Position numbers and translations under genes: made by a program. From contig NZ_JAFLNM010000001.1 in assembly GCF_017313275.1 (NCBI RefSeq), positions 1,302,001 to 1,366,000 of the forward strand: a stretch of 64,000 nt of DNA. The letters are read 5' to 3'. The notes under the pieces were generated by a model. It saw nothing but the letters and a program-made list of their open reading frames with translations. It did no database searches and was not told where the DNA came from. This stretch comes from Flagellimonas profundi. Lineage in GTDB: Bacteria > Bacteroidota > Bacteroidia > Flavobacteriales > Flavobacteriaceae. Below are positions 27,286 through 34,987 of this stretch, piece after piece (the first letter of the stretch is position 1; the number at the start of each line of letters is the position of its first letter).

Positions 27286-27291
27286 GATCTC

Positions 27292-28527
27292 ATGGCCATT
27301 GTAAAACCTTTTAAGGCCATACGCCCAACAAAGGACAAAGCTTTTTTTGTAGCATCGCGCTCCTACGAGGAATATTCCAAAGAGGAACTGAAAGCGGTAT
27401 TGCAGTACAACCCGTTCTCTTTCCTGCACATCATCAACCCAGGGTTCAAATTTGAAAAGAACATCAAAGGCAAGGAACGGTTTGGACTTGTTCACAATAG
27501 GTATTTGGAGTTTTTGGAGGAAAACATTTTTCAGAAAGATGATGAGCCCAGTTTTTATCTGTATCAAATTGAAAAAGATGACTTAAAGAGCTTGGGATTC
27601 TTTTGTGCCTGCAGTGTTGATGATTACAGGAGCAATGTCATTAAAAAACACGAGGACACCATACAGGACCGTGAGGAGCTTTTTGCGGACTACCTACATA
27701 CCGTAGGTTTTAACGCAGAGCCTGTTTTAATGACCTATGAGGACAATGCCTTGGTGGATGAAATCTTTCAGCGTAAAATTGAACGAAAACCCGAATACGA
27801 CTTCACTACAACGGATAGGGTGAACCATAAACTTTGGAAAATCTCGTATCCCGAAGGGATTGAAAAACTGGAAAAGGCCTTTGGGGAACTCGACACGCTC
27901 TATATTGCCGATGGACACCACCGCAGCGCATCATCCAGCTTATTAGCAGACCTAAAAACGTCCGAAAACGATAATCATACCGGAGAAGAGGCTTATAATT
28001 ATTTTATGGCCTATCTGATTCCTGAATCACAGATGAGGATTTCTGAGTTCAATCGCATGGTCAAAGATTTGAACGGATATTCGAAAAAGGAGTTCTTGAT
28101 TCAGTTGGACGCGCATTTCAGAATAGAGAAAAGGGAGGACGGACTGTGCAAACCATCCAAGAAACATGAATTCAGCATGTATTTGGAGGGAGAGTTCTAC
28201 ACCCTGCATTTCAGGAAAACCAATCATGAGTTTACCGATGCCCTGAGCAAATTGGACACCCAAATCCTGTACAAAACCATTTTAGAGCCTATTTTGGGCA
28301 TCACAGACCTCAGGAACGATAAGCGTATTTGCTACGGCTATGGCAAAAACAACCTGATCCAAATGAAGGATTTGGTGGATTCTGGCAGTTATGCAGTAGG
28401 TTTCAGTCTGGTTCCCACGACAGTGGAAGAAATAAAGGCAATTGCCGATGCCGGTTTGGTAATGCCCCCAAAAAGCACGTATATTGAACCTAAGCTCCGT
28501 AGTGGGCTGGCTATTTATGAATTGTAA
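27292..28527 (+). CDS. DUF1015 family protein
   Basis: A 411-residue member of DUF1015, a widespread bacterial family without settled function, sometimes listed as a putative HPr-kinase-like or serine-related protein. Motifs: IVKPFKAIRPTKDKAFFVAS at the start, FYLYQIEKDD, LYIADGHHRSASSSLLA (the family's conserved Asp-Gly-His-His-Arg), and the C-terminal GLVMPPKSTYIEPKLRSGL. It lies 6 bp after the dehydrogenase gene, so the two share a transcript. A role is not assigned. Confidence 0.88.
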   Translation: MAIVKPFKAIRPTKDKAFFVASRSYEEYSKEELKAVLQYNPFSFLHIINPGFKFEKNIKGKERFGLVHNRYLEFLEENIFQKDDEPSFYLYQIEKDDLKSLGFFCACSVDDYRSNVIKKHEDTIQDREELFADYLHTVGFNAEPVLMTYEDNALVDEIFQRKIERKPEYDFTTTDRVNHKLWKISYPEGIEKLEKAFGELDTLYIADGHHRSASSSLLADLKTSENDNHTGEEAYNYFMAYLIPESQMRISEFNRMVKDLNGYSKKEFLIQLDAHFRIEKREDGLCKPSKKHEFSMYLEGEFYTLHFRKTNHEFTDALSKLDTQILYKTILEPILGITDLRNDKRICYGYGKNNLIQMKDLVDSGSYAVGFSLVPTTVEEIKAIADAGLVMPPKSTYIEPKLRSGLAIYEL

Positions 28528-28530
28528 TAA

Positions 28531-28596
28531 ATGTCATACCTGCGAAAGCAGGACTCCAGAAATTTAAAAGATTCCGTATCAAATGCGGAATGACAT
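28531..28596. repeat. REP-like dispersed palindromic repeat
   Basis: A 66-bp element with outer arms ATGTCAT / ATGACAT, an inner hairpin CCTGC-GAAA-GCAGG (28539-28552) and a second inverted pair ATTCCG / CGGAAT (28571-28576 with 28586-28591). It is located between the DUF1015 and yggS genes. It resembles the repeats commonly found between Flavobacteriaceae genes and may form a transcript-end or insulating hairpin. Confidence 0.7.
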
Positions 28597-28607
28597 CATT
28601 TTAAACT

Positions 28608-29267
28608 ATGTCCATAAAAGATAATCTAAATACAATAAAATCCGAACTCCCCGAAGGGGTTACCCTGGTCGCCGTTTCCAAAACCAAGCCCAATAAGGAT
28701 ATTATGGAGGCTTACGAAGCAGGGCAACGGGTGTTTGGGGAAAACAAAGTACAGGAGATGGTCCAAAAGTGGGAAGATCTGCCCAAGGACATCGAATGGC
28801 ACATGATAGGCCACGTGCAGCGAAACAAGGTTAAATATATGGCCGAATTTGTTTCTCTGATCCATGGTGTTGACAGTCCTCGCCTATTGAAGGAAATCAA
28901 CAAGCAAGCAAAAAAGTACGATCGTGTAATTCCTTGTTTGCTTCAAATCCATATTGCTGAAGAGGACACCAAATTTGGTCTGGATCAAGCAGAACTGGAC
29001 GAACTCATCGAGTCTGATGCATTTAAGGCCATGGAGCACATCAAAATTGTTGGTTTAATGGGCATGGCCACTTTTACGGATGACGAAGAACAGGTCCGTA
29101 AAGAGTTTGCTCAACTTAAATCCATGTTTGACGACCTTAAAACAAAACTGAACGACATTACCATCCTCTCCATGGGCATGAGCGGTGATTATAAGATAGC
29201 TATTGGGCAAGGCAGCAACATGGTACGGATCGGAAGCAGTATATTTGGGGCTAGAAACTATTCATAA
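28608..29267 (+). CDS. YggS-family PLP homeostasis protein
   Basis: A 219-residue single-domain PLP-binding protein (YggS/PROSC/PipY), which carries pyridoxal phosphate and affects amino-acid and B6 balance without known catalysis. The PLP Lys is K25 in LVAVSKTKP; other motifs are FGENKVQEMVQKWEDLP, WHMIGHVQRNKVKYM, VGLMGMATFTDD, LSMGMSGDYKIAI and VRIGSSIFGARNY at the end. The ATG follows the repeat element by 11 bp. It probably starts the run to miaA and gntP. Confidence 0.94.
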   Translation: MSIKDNLNTIKSELPEGVTLVAVSKTKPNKDIMEAYEAGQRVFGENKVQEMVQKWEDLPKDIEWHMIGHVQRNKVKYMAEFVSLIHGVDSPRLLKEINKQAKKYDRVIPCLLQIHIAEEDTKFGLDQAELDELIESDAFKAMEHIKIVGLMGMATFTDDEEQVRKEFAQLKSMFDDLKTKLNDITILSMGMSGDYKIAIGQGSNMVRIGSSIFGARNYS

Positions 29268-29279
29268 CCAGTAATTTCC

Positions 29280-30611
29280 ATGTACGCGATACTCGACATT
29301 GAAAGCACAGGAGGAAAATACAATGAGGAAGGAATTACCGAAATCGCCATCCACAGGTTTGATGGGCACCGGGTCGTAGATAAATTCATCTGTTTGATCA
29401 ATCCAGAAAGGGAAATCCAGCCCTTTGTGGTCAAACTCACGGGCATTAGCAATAAGATGTTGCGTTCGGCACCCAAATTTCACGAAGTGGCCAAACGCAT
29501 TGTGGAGATTACCGAAGGTACCGTTTTGGTAGCGCACAATGCTCAGTTCGACTATCGTATTCTTAGAACCGAGTTTCGAAGATTGGGCTATGATTTTCAG
29601 CGAAAGACCCTTTGTACCGTAGATTTATCCAAACAACTCATTCCGGAGGCCGAATCACATAGCTTGGGAAAATTGGCGCGTTCCTTGGGCATTCCTATGA
29701 GCGATAGACATCGCGCCAATGGAGATGCACTTGCCACCTTGAAACTCTTCAAGTTGTTGTTGGACAAGGATTCGGATAAGAAAATCATTACCGAAGTTAT
29801 CCGAGAAGAGACGCATGGCGAACTGTCCCCAAACCAATTGGATATGGTTTTCAGCCTCCCATCGGAAACCGGGGTGTACTATATGCACGATAAGGATGGT
29901 GAAATCATCTTTCTGGGAAAAACCAAGGACATTAAAAAAAGGGTGAACCAGCATTTTACGAATGTGGGCAAACTGGCACGCAAACTTCAAAAAGAAACCA
30001 AGAAAGTCACCTATGAAACCACGGGCAGCGAACTCATCGCCATTTTAAAGGCCTATGTAGAGCAAAAAAAGAACAAGCCTCGCCATAATCACGTTTCCAA
30101 AAGCAAACTCTTTACGCATACGATAGACTTTAACCAGAACGGAACCGAACATATTAAATTGGAGGTTGAAAAGAATCGGTCGCTGGAACACAAAAAAATG
30201 GCCTTCAATGGAACCGAAGCTGCCAAAAACTTTTTGGAGAAGTTATCTACAGAATTTGAACTTTGTCCATCCTCACTGGGAACAGAAAATAAATGCGTTC
30301 ACGAGAAATCCGAACTAAATGCATCCAACTGTAATGAAAAAGTGCTGTCCGCTTTTGAGAAGTACAGTATTCGAGAAAAGAGCATTGCATTAACGGATCG
30401 AGGCAGGGAAACAGGCGAGCGTAGTTTTATTTTGATAAAAAACGGTAGGCTTCATGGGTTTGGTTATGTAGAACTCAACCATCAAATCAATAATATTCAT
30501 ATCTTAGAATCTATAATGACTCCCATGAGGAGTGATGAAAACACCACATTTATTGTTGAAACCTATCTGAGAAAAAACAATCGACTTAAAGCTATACCAT
30601 TAACCTCCTGA
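29280..30611 (+). CDS. DEDDh exonuclease fused to a degenerate GIY-YIG domain
   Basis: A 443-residue protein with an N-terminal DnaQ-like 3'-5' exonuclease (1-170): DIESTGG, HNAQFDYR and HRANGDA supply the acidic residues and the DEDDh His. A UvrC-like GIY-YIG domain follows (about 195-275; GVYYMHDKDGEIIFLGKT), then a C-terminal region of unknown fold with a cluster of Cys (CPSSLGTENKCVHEKSELNA). The Tyr of YIG is Phe (IIFLGK) and the catalytic Glu of the UvrC nuclease (LLLE in relatives) is Ala (ILKAYVEQKK), while the Arg in KKRVNQHF is kept. Exonuclease activity is likely; GIY-YIG cleavage is doubtful. Related DNA-repair fusions occur in Bacteroidota. Confidence 0.87.
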   Translation: MYAILDIESTGGKYNEEGITEIAIHRFDGHRVVDKFICLINPEREIQPFVVKLTGISNKMLRSAPKFHEVAKRIVEITEGTVLVAHNAQFDYRILRTEFRRLGYDFQRKTLCTVDLSKQLIPEAESHSLGKLARSLGIPMSDRHRANGDALATLKLFKLLLDKDSDKKIITEVIREETHGELSPNQLDMVFSLPSETGVYYMHDKDGEIIFLGKTKDIKKRVNQHFTNVGKLARKLQKETKKVTYETTGSELIAILKAYVEQKKNKPRHNHVSKSKLFTHTIDFNQNGTEHIKLEVEKNRSLEHKKMAFNGTEAAKNFLEKLSTEFELCPSSLGTENKCVHEKSELNASNCNEKVLSAFEKYSIREKSIALTDRGRETGERSFILIKNGRLHGFGYVELNHQINNIHILESIMTPMRSDENTTFIVETYLRKNNRLKAIPLTS

Positions 30612-30614
30612 TCA

Positions 30615-31466
30615 TTGAAAGACAACAAACCACTTCCCAAATGGAAAAATAAACTTCATGAAGTTATTTATGAAGCAGACACTCCATCGGGCAAGTTTTT
30701 TGACATCCTGCTTTTTATACTGATCATCATCAGTGTAATTTTGGTGATGTTGGAAAGTATTGATGATTTTGATGAGCATCACCACGATACGTTACTGAGC
30801 CTTGAATGGATAATTACTGTTTTCTTTACCCTAGAGTATATTGCACGGCTGATAAGCATAAAAAAGCCTTTAAAATATGTTTTCAGCTTTTACGGCATCA
30901 TTGATTTTTTATCCACCATACCACTTTACCTATCATACATTTTAGCGGGCTCACAGGTTCTATTGGCCGTAAGGGCTTTTCGTTTGCTACGGATTTTCAG
31001 AATACTAAAGCTCGTTAAATTTATGGGCGAAGCCTCACAATTACAGTCAGCGTTAAAATCAAGTCGGGCCAAGATCGCCGTGTTTATTTATGTGGTTTTG
31101 ATTTTATCCGTGATCCTGGGCACCATCATGTATATTGTAGAAGGTGATGAGTCCGGCTTTACAAGCATTCCTAAAAGTATTTATTGGACCATTGTAACCC
31201 TTACCACGGTAGGTTATGGCGATATTGCCCCTCAAACCAATCTAGGGCAGTTTTTGGCAACCGTGATCATGATTTTGGGTTACGGTATTATAGCAGTCCC
31301 CACCGGTATAGTTACGGCAGAATTTGCCCGAAACAAAAATAATAGCAATCACGAAGATGATGATGGTTTTATGGTGCATGTAAATACCCAGGCCTGTCCT
31401 AGTTGCGGAATAGAAGGCCATAGGGATGATGCCACACATTGCTTTAATTGCGGACACCCTTTATGA
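30615..31466 (+). CDS. Voltage-gated K+-channel-like protein with zinc ribbon
   Basis: A 283-residue six-segment channel subunit. Helices S1-S3 lie at about 30-110, an Arg-rich S4 (RAFRLLRIFRILKLVKF, near 118-134), S5, a pore loop with filter TLTTVGYGD (near 194-202), and S6. The TVGYG filter indicates K+ selectivity. After S6 comes an acidic linker and a C-terminal zinc ribbon (CPSCGIEG...CFNCGHP). The start is TTG, the only start between the preceding stop (4 bp upstream) and the first helix; no ATG exists before about residue 46. Its stop overlaps the miaA start (ATGA). Confidence 0.87.
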   Translation: MKDNKPLPKWKNKLHEVIYEADTPSGKFFDILLFILIIISVILVMLESIDDFDEHHHDTLLSLEWIITVFFTLEYIARLISIKKPLKYVFSFYGIIDFLSTIPLYLSYILAGSQVLLAVRAFRLLRIFRILKLVKFMGEASQLQSALKSSRAKIAVFIYVVLILSVILGTIMYIVEGDESGFTSIPKSIYWTIVTLTTVGYGDIAPQTNLGQFLATVIMILGYGIIAVPTGIVTAEFARNKNNSNHEDDDGFMVHVNTQACPSCGIEGHRDDATHCFNCGHPL

Positions 31467-32386
31467 ACACAAAAGTTTTGTTAGCCGTAGTAGGGCCCAC
31501 AGCCATTGGAAAAACCTCGTTGGGCATTCAATTGGCCAAGCATTTTGATACAGAAATAATTTCTGCCGACTCCCGCCAGTTTTTTAAAGAGATGAAAATT
31601 GGTACTGCAGTACCTTCCAAAGAAGAGTTGAGCGAGGCCTCTCATCATTTTATTCAACATAAAAGTATTTTTGAACCCTACTCGGTCGGTGATTTTGAAA
31701 GGGAGGCCATCAATTTGTTGGATGATGTATTCCAGAAAAAAGATATCGTAGTTATGGTCGGGGGCAGTGGACTGTATGTTGATGCCGTTGTATCTGGATT
31801 GGACGATTTTCCAGAGGTTGACCCCAAAATACGGAAACAGCTCAATCAGCAACTGGAAGAAGAGGGCTTGGAACCTCTTCAAAAAGAACTCGAACAACGA
31901 GACCCCCAATATTATAAAACTGTTGACTTGGACAATCCGCATCGATTGATCAGGGCTCTAGAGGTATGTTTGTCGGCTGATAAACCTTACTCATCATATT
32001 TGAACCAGCCCAAAGCAGAACGACGGTTCAAAACCCTTTATATTGGCATTGACGCCCCCCGAGAAACGATTTACGAGCGGATAAATACCCGAGTGGACCT
32101 GATGATGGATGCAGGACTGCTGGAAGAAGCCAAAAAACTTTATCCCCATAAAGAACTGAATGCACTACAAACAGTTGGTTACAAAGAACTTTTTGAATAT
32201 ATTGAAGGTCATTGCACGTTGGATTTTGCCGTTTCTGAAATAAAGAAGAACACCAGGCGCTTCGCCAAACGGCAACTTACATGGTTGCGAAAAAATGATG
32301 CTATTTTGTGGGTACCCTACAATGCTGAACCAAAAGAGGTGCTCCAAATGGTTACAGACCGACTTAAAACCGACCTTTATGCCTAA
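31463..32386 (+). CDS. miaA: tRNA dimethylallyltransferase
   Basis: MiaA adds a dimethylallyl group to A37 of tRNAs reading UNN codons. The 307-residue product has the P-loop GPTAIGKTSLGIQLAK (11-26), ISADSRQFFKEMKIGTA, VMVGGSGLYVDAVVSGLDDF, and the C-terminal LNALQTVGYKELFEYIEG and KKNTRRFAKRQLTWLRKN. The ATG overlaps the channel stop; a frame start five codons earlier is less likely. It shares 8 bp with gntK downstream, so the two are translationally coupled although metabolically unrelated. Confidence 0.95.
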   Translation: MNTKVLLAVVGPTAIGKTSLGIQLAKHFDTEIISADSRQFFKEMKIGTAVPSKEELSEASHHFIQHKSIFEPYSVGDFEREAINLLDDVFQKKDIVVMVGGSGLYVDAVVSGLDDFPEVDPKIRKQLNQQLEEEGLEPLQKELEQRDPQYYKTVDLDNPHRLIRALEVCLSADKPYSSYLNQPKAERRFKTLYIGIDAPRETIYERINTRVDLMMDAGLLEEAKKLYPHKELNALQTVGYKELFEYIEGHCTLDFAVSEIKKNTRRFAKRQLTWLRKNDAILWVPYNAEPKEVLQMVTDRLKTDLYA

Positions 32387-32870
32387 CGGTAAAACTGTGA
32401 TTGTGGTTATGGGAGTCAGTGGTTCGGGTAAGACCGAAATTGGAAAACTGCTATCAAAAGAATTATCCCGACCTTTTTTCGATGGTGATGACTTTCATCC
32501 CAAAGCTAACATAAAAAAAATGCGTTCTGGCAATCCATTGAATGATGACGACCGGAAGGAATGGCTGATTCAACTTAACAAGCTTGCCGTGGAACATAAA
32601 CATACGGGTGCCATCATTGCATGCTCTGCCCTAAAAAAAAATTATAGAAGCCTACTAAGGGCAGGCATGGGAAGTTGTTTGGCATTTGTATATCTAGACG
32701 GTTCCTTTGATTTGATAAAATCCAGGCTGGACGAGCGAAAAGGCCATTTTATGCCCATTGACTTATTAAAATCACAATTTGATACATTGGAACCTCCATC
32801 CAAAGCAATTAAAGTTTCCATAGATAAGACACCGGAAAAGATTGTCAAGGAAATTGTAAAACAACTCTAA
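32379..32870 (+). CDS. gntK: Gluconokinase
   Basis: A 163-residue kinase of the GntK/IdnK family that phosphorylates D-gluconate to 6-phosphogluconate. Motifs: MGVSGSGKTEIGKLL (P-loop 12-19), FFDGDDFHPKANIKKM with GNPLNDDDR, VIACSALKKNYR and FVYLDGSFDLIKSRLDERKGHFMP, all standard for this family. The start ATG overlaps the miaA stop by 8 bp (ATGCCTAA). The gluconate transporter follows 6 bp downstream, so the pair imports and traps gluconate for the pentose phosphate or Entner-Doudoroff route. Confidence 0.94.
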   Translation: MPNGKTVIVVMGVSGSGKTEIGKLLSKELSRPFFDGDDFHPKANIKKMRSGNPLNDDDRKEWLIQLNKLAVEHKHTGAIIACSALKKNYRSLLRAGMGSCLAFVYLDGSFDLIKSRLDERKGHFMPIDLLKSQFDTLEPPSKAIKVSIDKTPEKIVKEIVKQL

Positions 32871-32876
32871 CACATC

Positions 32877-34211
32877 ATGGAATTCAATCTGTTCATGGCA
32901 GTCATTATAGGAATTGCCATCCTGCTGTTTCTTATTCTAAAGTTACGAATACACGCTTTTATTGCCTTATTGATCGGTAGTATTGCTGTTGGACTCATTG
33001 CTGGTTTAGATGCAAACCAAATTATAAATACCATCCAAACGGGCATGGGTGGCACTCTGGGCTTTGTTGCCACAGTCGTGGGCTTGGGTGCTATTTTTGG
33101 CGGTATACTTGAAGCTTCCGGGGGAGCAAAGACCATTGCCAATTTTATGATATCCAAGTTTGGACTAAAAAGAGCTCCGTCTGCAATGGTAGTTTCGGGG
33201 TTTTTGATCGCCATTCCGGTTTTTTTTGATGTGGCTTTCATCATATTGGTGCCGATGATGTATGCCCTTCAACGTAAAACGGGAAAATCATTGTTGCTAT
33301 ATGCCATTCCCCTTTTGGCCGGATTGGCCATTACACATGCTTTTATACCCCCCACCCCCGGACCCATTGCGGTTGCCGATATTATCGGAGTGGATTTGGG
33401 TTGGGTTATTTTAATGGGGTTTATAGCTGGTATTCCAACGGCTTTGATTGCCGGGCTCTGGTTCGGAAAACGGATTTCAAAAAAGATTTTTGTTGCCGCT
33501 CCCGAAGAAATTGAAGAGGAAAATCACCCAGAGCTCCCTCCCATAGGTCAGACATTGTCGATCATTGGTTTGCCCATTGTACTGATCCTACTCAATACTA
33601 TTGTCGCTGCCGGCACATTCGGAATCACCAATCCACTGGTTTTAAACACTATTGCCTTGATCGGGCATCCGTTTTCGGCCTTGATCATTGCCAATCTATT
33701 GGCGTGGTACTTTTTTGGATTACGCAAAGGGTTTACCAAAGATCAACTGCTGAAGATTTCAACGAAATCTTTGGCGCCGGCTGGTACCATTATCCTATTG
33801 ACAGGTGCTGGCGGGGTTTTCAAGCAGGTTTTGACCGACACCGGTGCCGGTGAACTTTTAGCTACTTCTTTGAGCGATGCAGGTATCCCTATTTTAGCTT
33901 TTGCTTTTATCAGCGCAGCAATTGTACGTATCGTCCAGGGTTCTTCTACCGTTGCCATGATCACGGCTGCAGGACTGGTTTCCCCTTTATTGGCAAACAC
34001 ATCCCTTGCCCCTTTGGAATTGGCCTGCATGGTAATTGCCATTGCTTCTGGGGCCAGTATTTTTTCCCATGTCAATGATAGTGGTTTTTGGCTTGTTGGC
34101 CAATATTTAGGGATAACGGAGAAGCAAACATTTAAATCCTGGACCATAATGACCACTATTCTTGCATTTACCGGGGTCATCACTGTATCCATAGTCTACA
34201 TTTTGGTATAA
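32877..34211 (+). CDS. gntP: Gluconate:H+ symporter (GntP family)
   Basis: A 444-residue inner-membrane transporter with 12 or more hydrophobic segments. GntP-family motifs: TGMGGTLGFVATVVGLGAIF, GFLIAIPVFFDVAFIILVPM, HAFIPPTPGPIAVADIIGVD, LTGAGGVFKQVLTDTGAG, and GSSTVAMITAAGLV with SHVNDSGFWLV near the end. Pairing with gntK makes gluconate the most likely substrate, though the family also takes related sugar acids. No dedicated gluconate regulator (GntR/LacI type) is seen nearby. It ends at a clear terminator. Confidence 0.92.
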   Translation: MEFNLFMAVIIGIAILLFLILKLRIHAFIALLIGSIAVGLIAGLDANQIINTIQTGMGGTLGFVATVVGLGAIFGGILEASGGAKTIANFMISKFGLKRAPSAMVVSGFLIAIPVFFDVAFIILVPMMYALQRKTGKSLLLYAIPLLAGLAITHAFIPPTPGPIAVADIIGVDLGWVILMGFIAGIPTALIAGLWFGKRISKKIFVAAPEEIEEENHPELPPIGQTLSIIGLPIVLILLNTIVAAGTFGITNPLVLNTIALIGHPFSALIIANLLAWYFFGLRKGFTKDQLLKISTKSLAPAGTIILLTGAGGVFKQVLTDTGAGELLATSLSDAGIPILAFAFISAAIVRIVQGSSTVAMITAAGLVSPLLANTSLAPLELACMVIAIASGASIFSHVNDSGFWLVGQYLGITEKQTFKSWTIMTTILAFTGVITVSIVYILV

Positions 34212-34213
34212 AA

Positions 34214-34240
34214 AAAACCACCCTAAAAGGTGGCTTTTTC
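34214..34240 (+). terminator. Terminator of the gntK-gntP unit
   Basis: Stem CCACC / GGTGG (34218-34222 with 34229-34233), a 6-nt loop, A-rich before and CTTTTT after. It also lies just beyond the stop of the converging response regulator and may act in both directions. Confidence 0.72.
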
Positions 34241-34260
34241 AATTATTTTAAAATTGATAA

Positions 34261-34977
34261 TTATTGCTCGTTTTCTGCTTTTACGACGAGCCTGAATCCT
34301 TCTCCATGAATGTTGAGGATTTCAACCAAGTCATCTTTCTTAAGATACTTTCTCAACTTGGCAATATATACATCCATACTTCTGGAAGTGAAGTAATTAT
34401 CATCTCTCCAAATTTTGGTCAACGCCAATTCACGTGGCATCAGGTCGTTTTCGTGTAGCGCCAACAAGCGCAACAACTCGTTCTCCTTTGGTGACAGTTT
34501 TATCGGCTCTTCTTCTTTGTACTTTAAGAAACGTAGTTTTGAGTTCAAATGGAAATTTCCGATCTGGAATTCAAACTGCTTACTATCGGCCAAAGAACTT
34601 GATGCTTTTCTTTGAAGTATTGCCTTAAGCTTCATCAAAAGAACCTCGGAATCAAAAGGTTTGTTCAAATAATCATCCGCACCTGCCTTGTAGCCCTTAA
34701 GAACATCCTCTTTCATGGTCTTAGCGGTCAAAAATATAATCGGGACGTTTTCGTTCTTTTCACGGATTTCCTTTGCCAAGGTAAACCCATCCTTGTAAGG
34801 CATCATGACATCCAAGATACACACATCGTAGTTGTCTTTTTTGAACTTCTCAAATCCTTCCATTCCGTTTTTGGCCAGAACAACATCAAAGTCGTTCATG
34901 GTCAAATAATCCTTTAGGACAATTCCAAAATTCGGGTCATCCTCAACTAATAGTATCTTTTTTTTCTCTGTATCCAT
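34261..34977 (-). CDS. OmpR-family response regulator
   Basis: A 238-residue regulator: receiver domain (1-120) with acidic pair in LLVEDDPNFG, phospho-acceptor Asp in YDVCILDVMMPYKDG (near 54) and Lys in LNKPFDSE (near 105); then a winged-helix DNA-binding domain (about 135-235) with LSPKENELLRLLALHEND, RSMDVYIAKLRKYLKKDD and NIHGEGFRLV. It resembles the RprY type of Bacteroides; I do not give the symbol because orthology is not shown. It follows its kinase by 10 bp. Candidate autoregulatory site at 36618. OmpR-family dimers bind direct repeats about 11 bp apart, which is the period found at four places here. Confidence 0.94.
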   Translation of the reverse strand: MDTEKKKILLVEDDPNFGIVLKDYLTMNDFDVVLAKNGMEGFEKFKKDNYDVCILDVMMPYKDGFTLAKEIREKNENVPIIFLTAKTMKEDVLKGYKAGADDYLNKPFDSEVLLMKLKAILQRKASSSLADSKQFEFQIGNFHLNSKLRFLKYKEEEPIKLSPKENELLRLLALHENDLMPRELALTKIWRDDNYFTSRSMDVYIAKLRKYLKKDDLVEILNIHGEGFRLVVKAENEQ

Positions 34978-34987
34978 AGTTCGCTTT

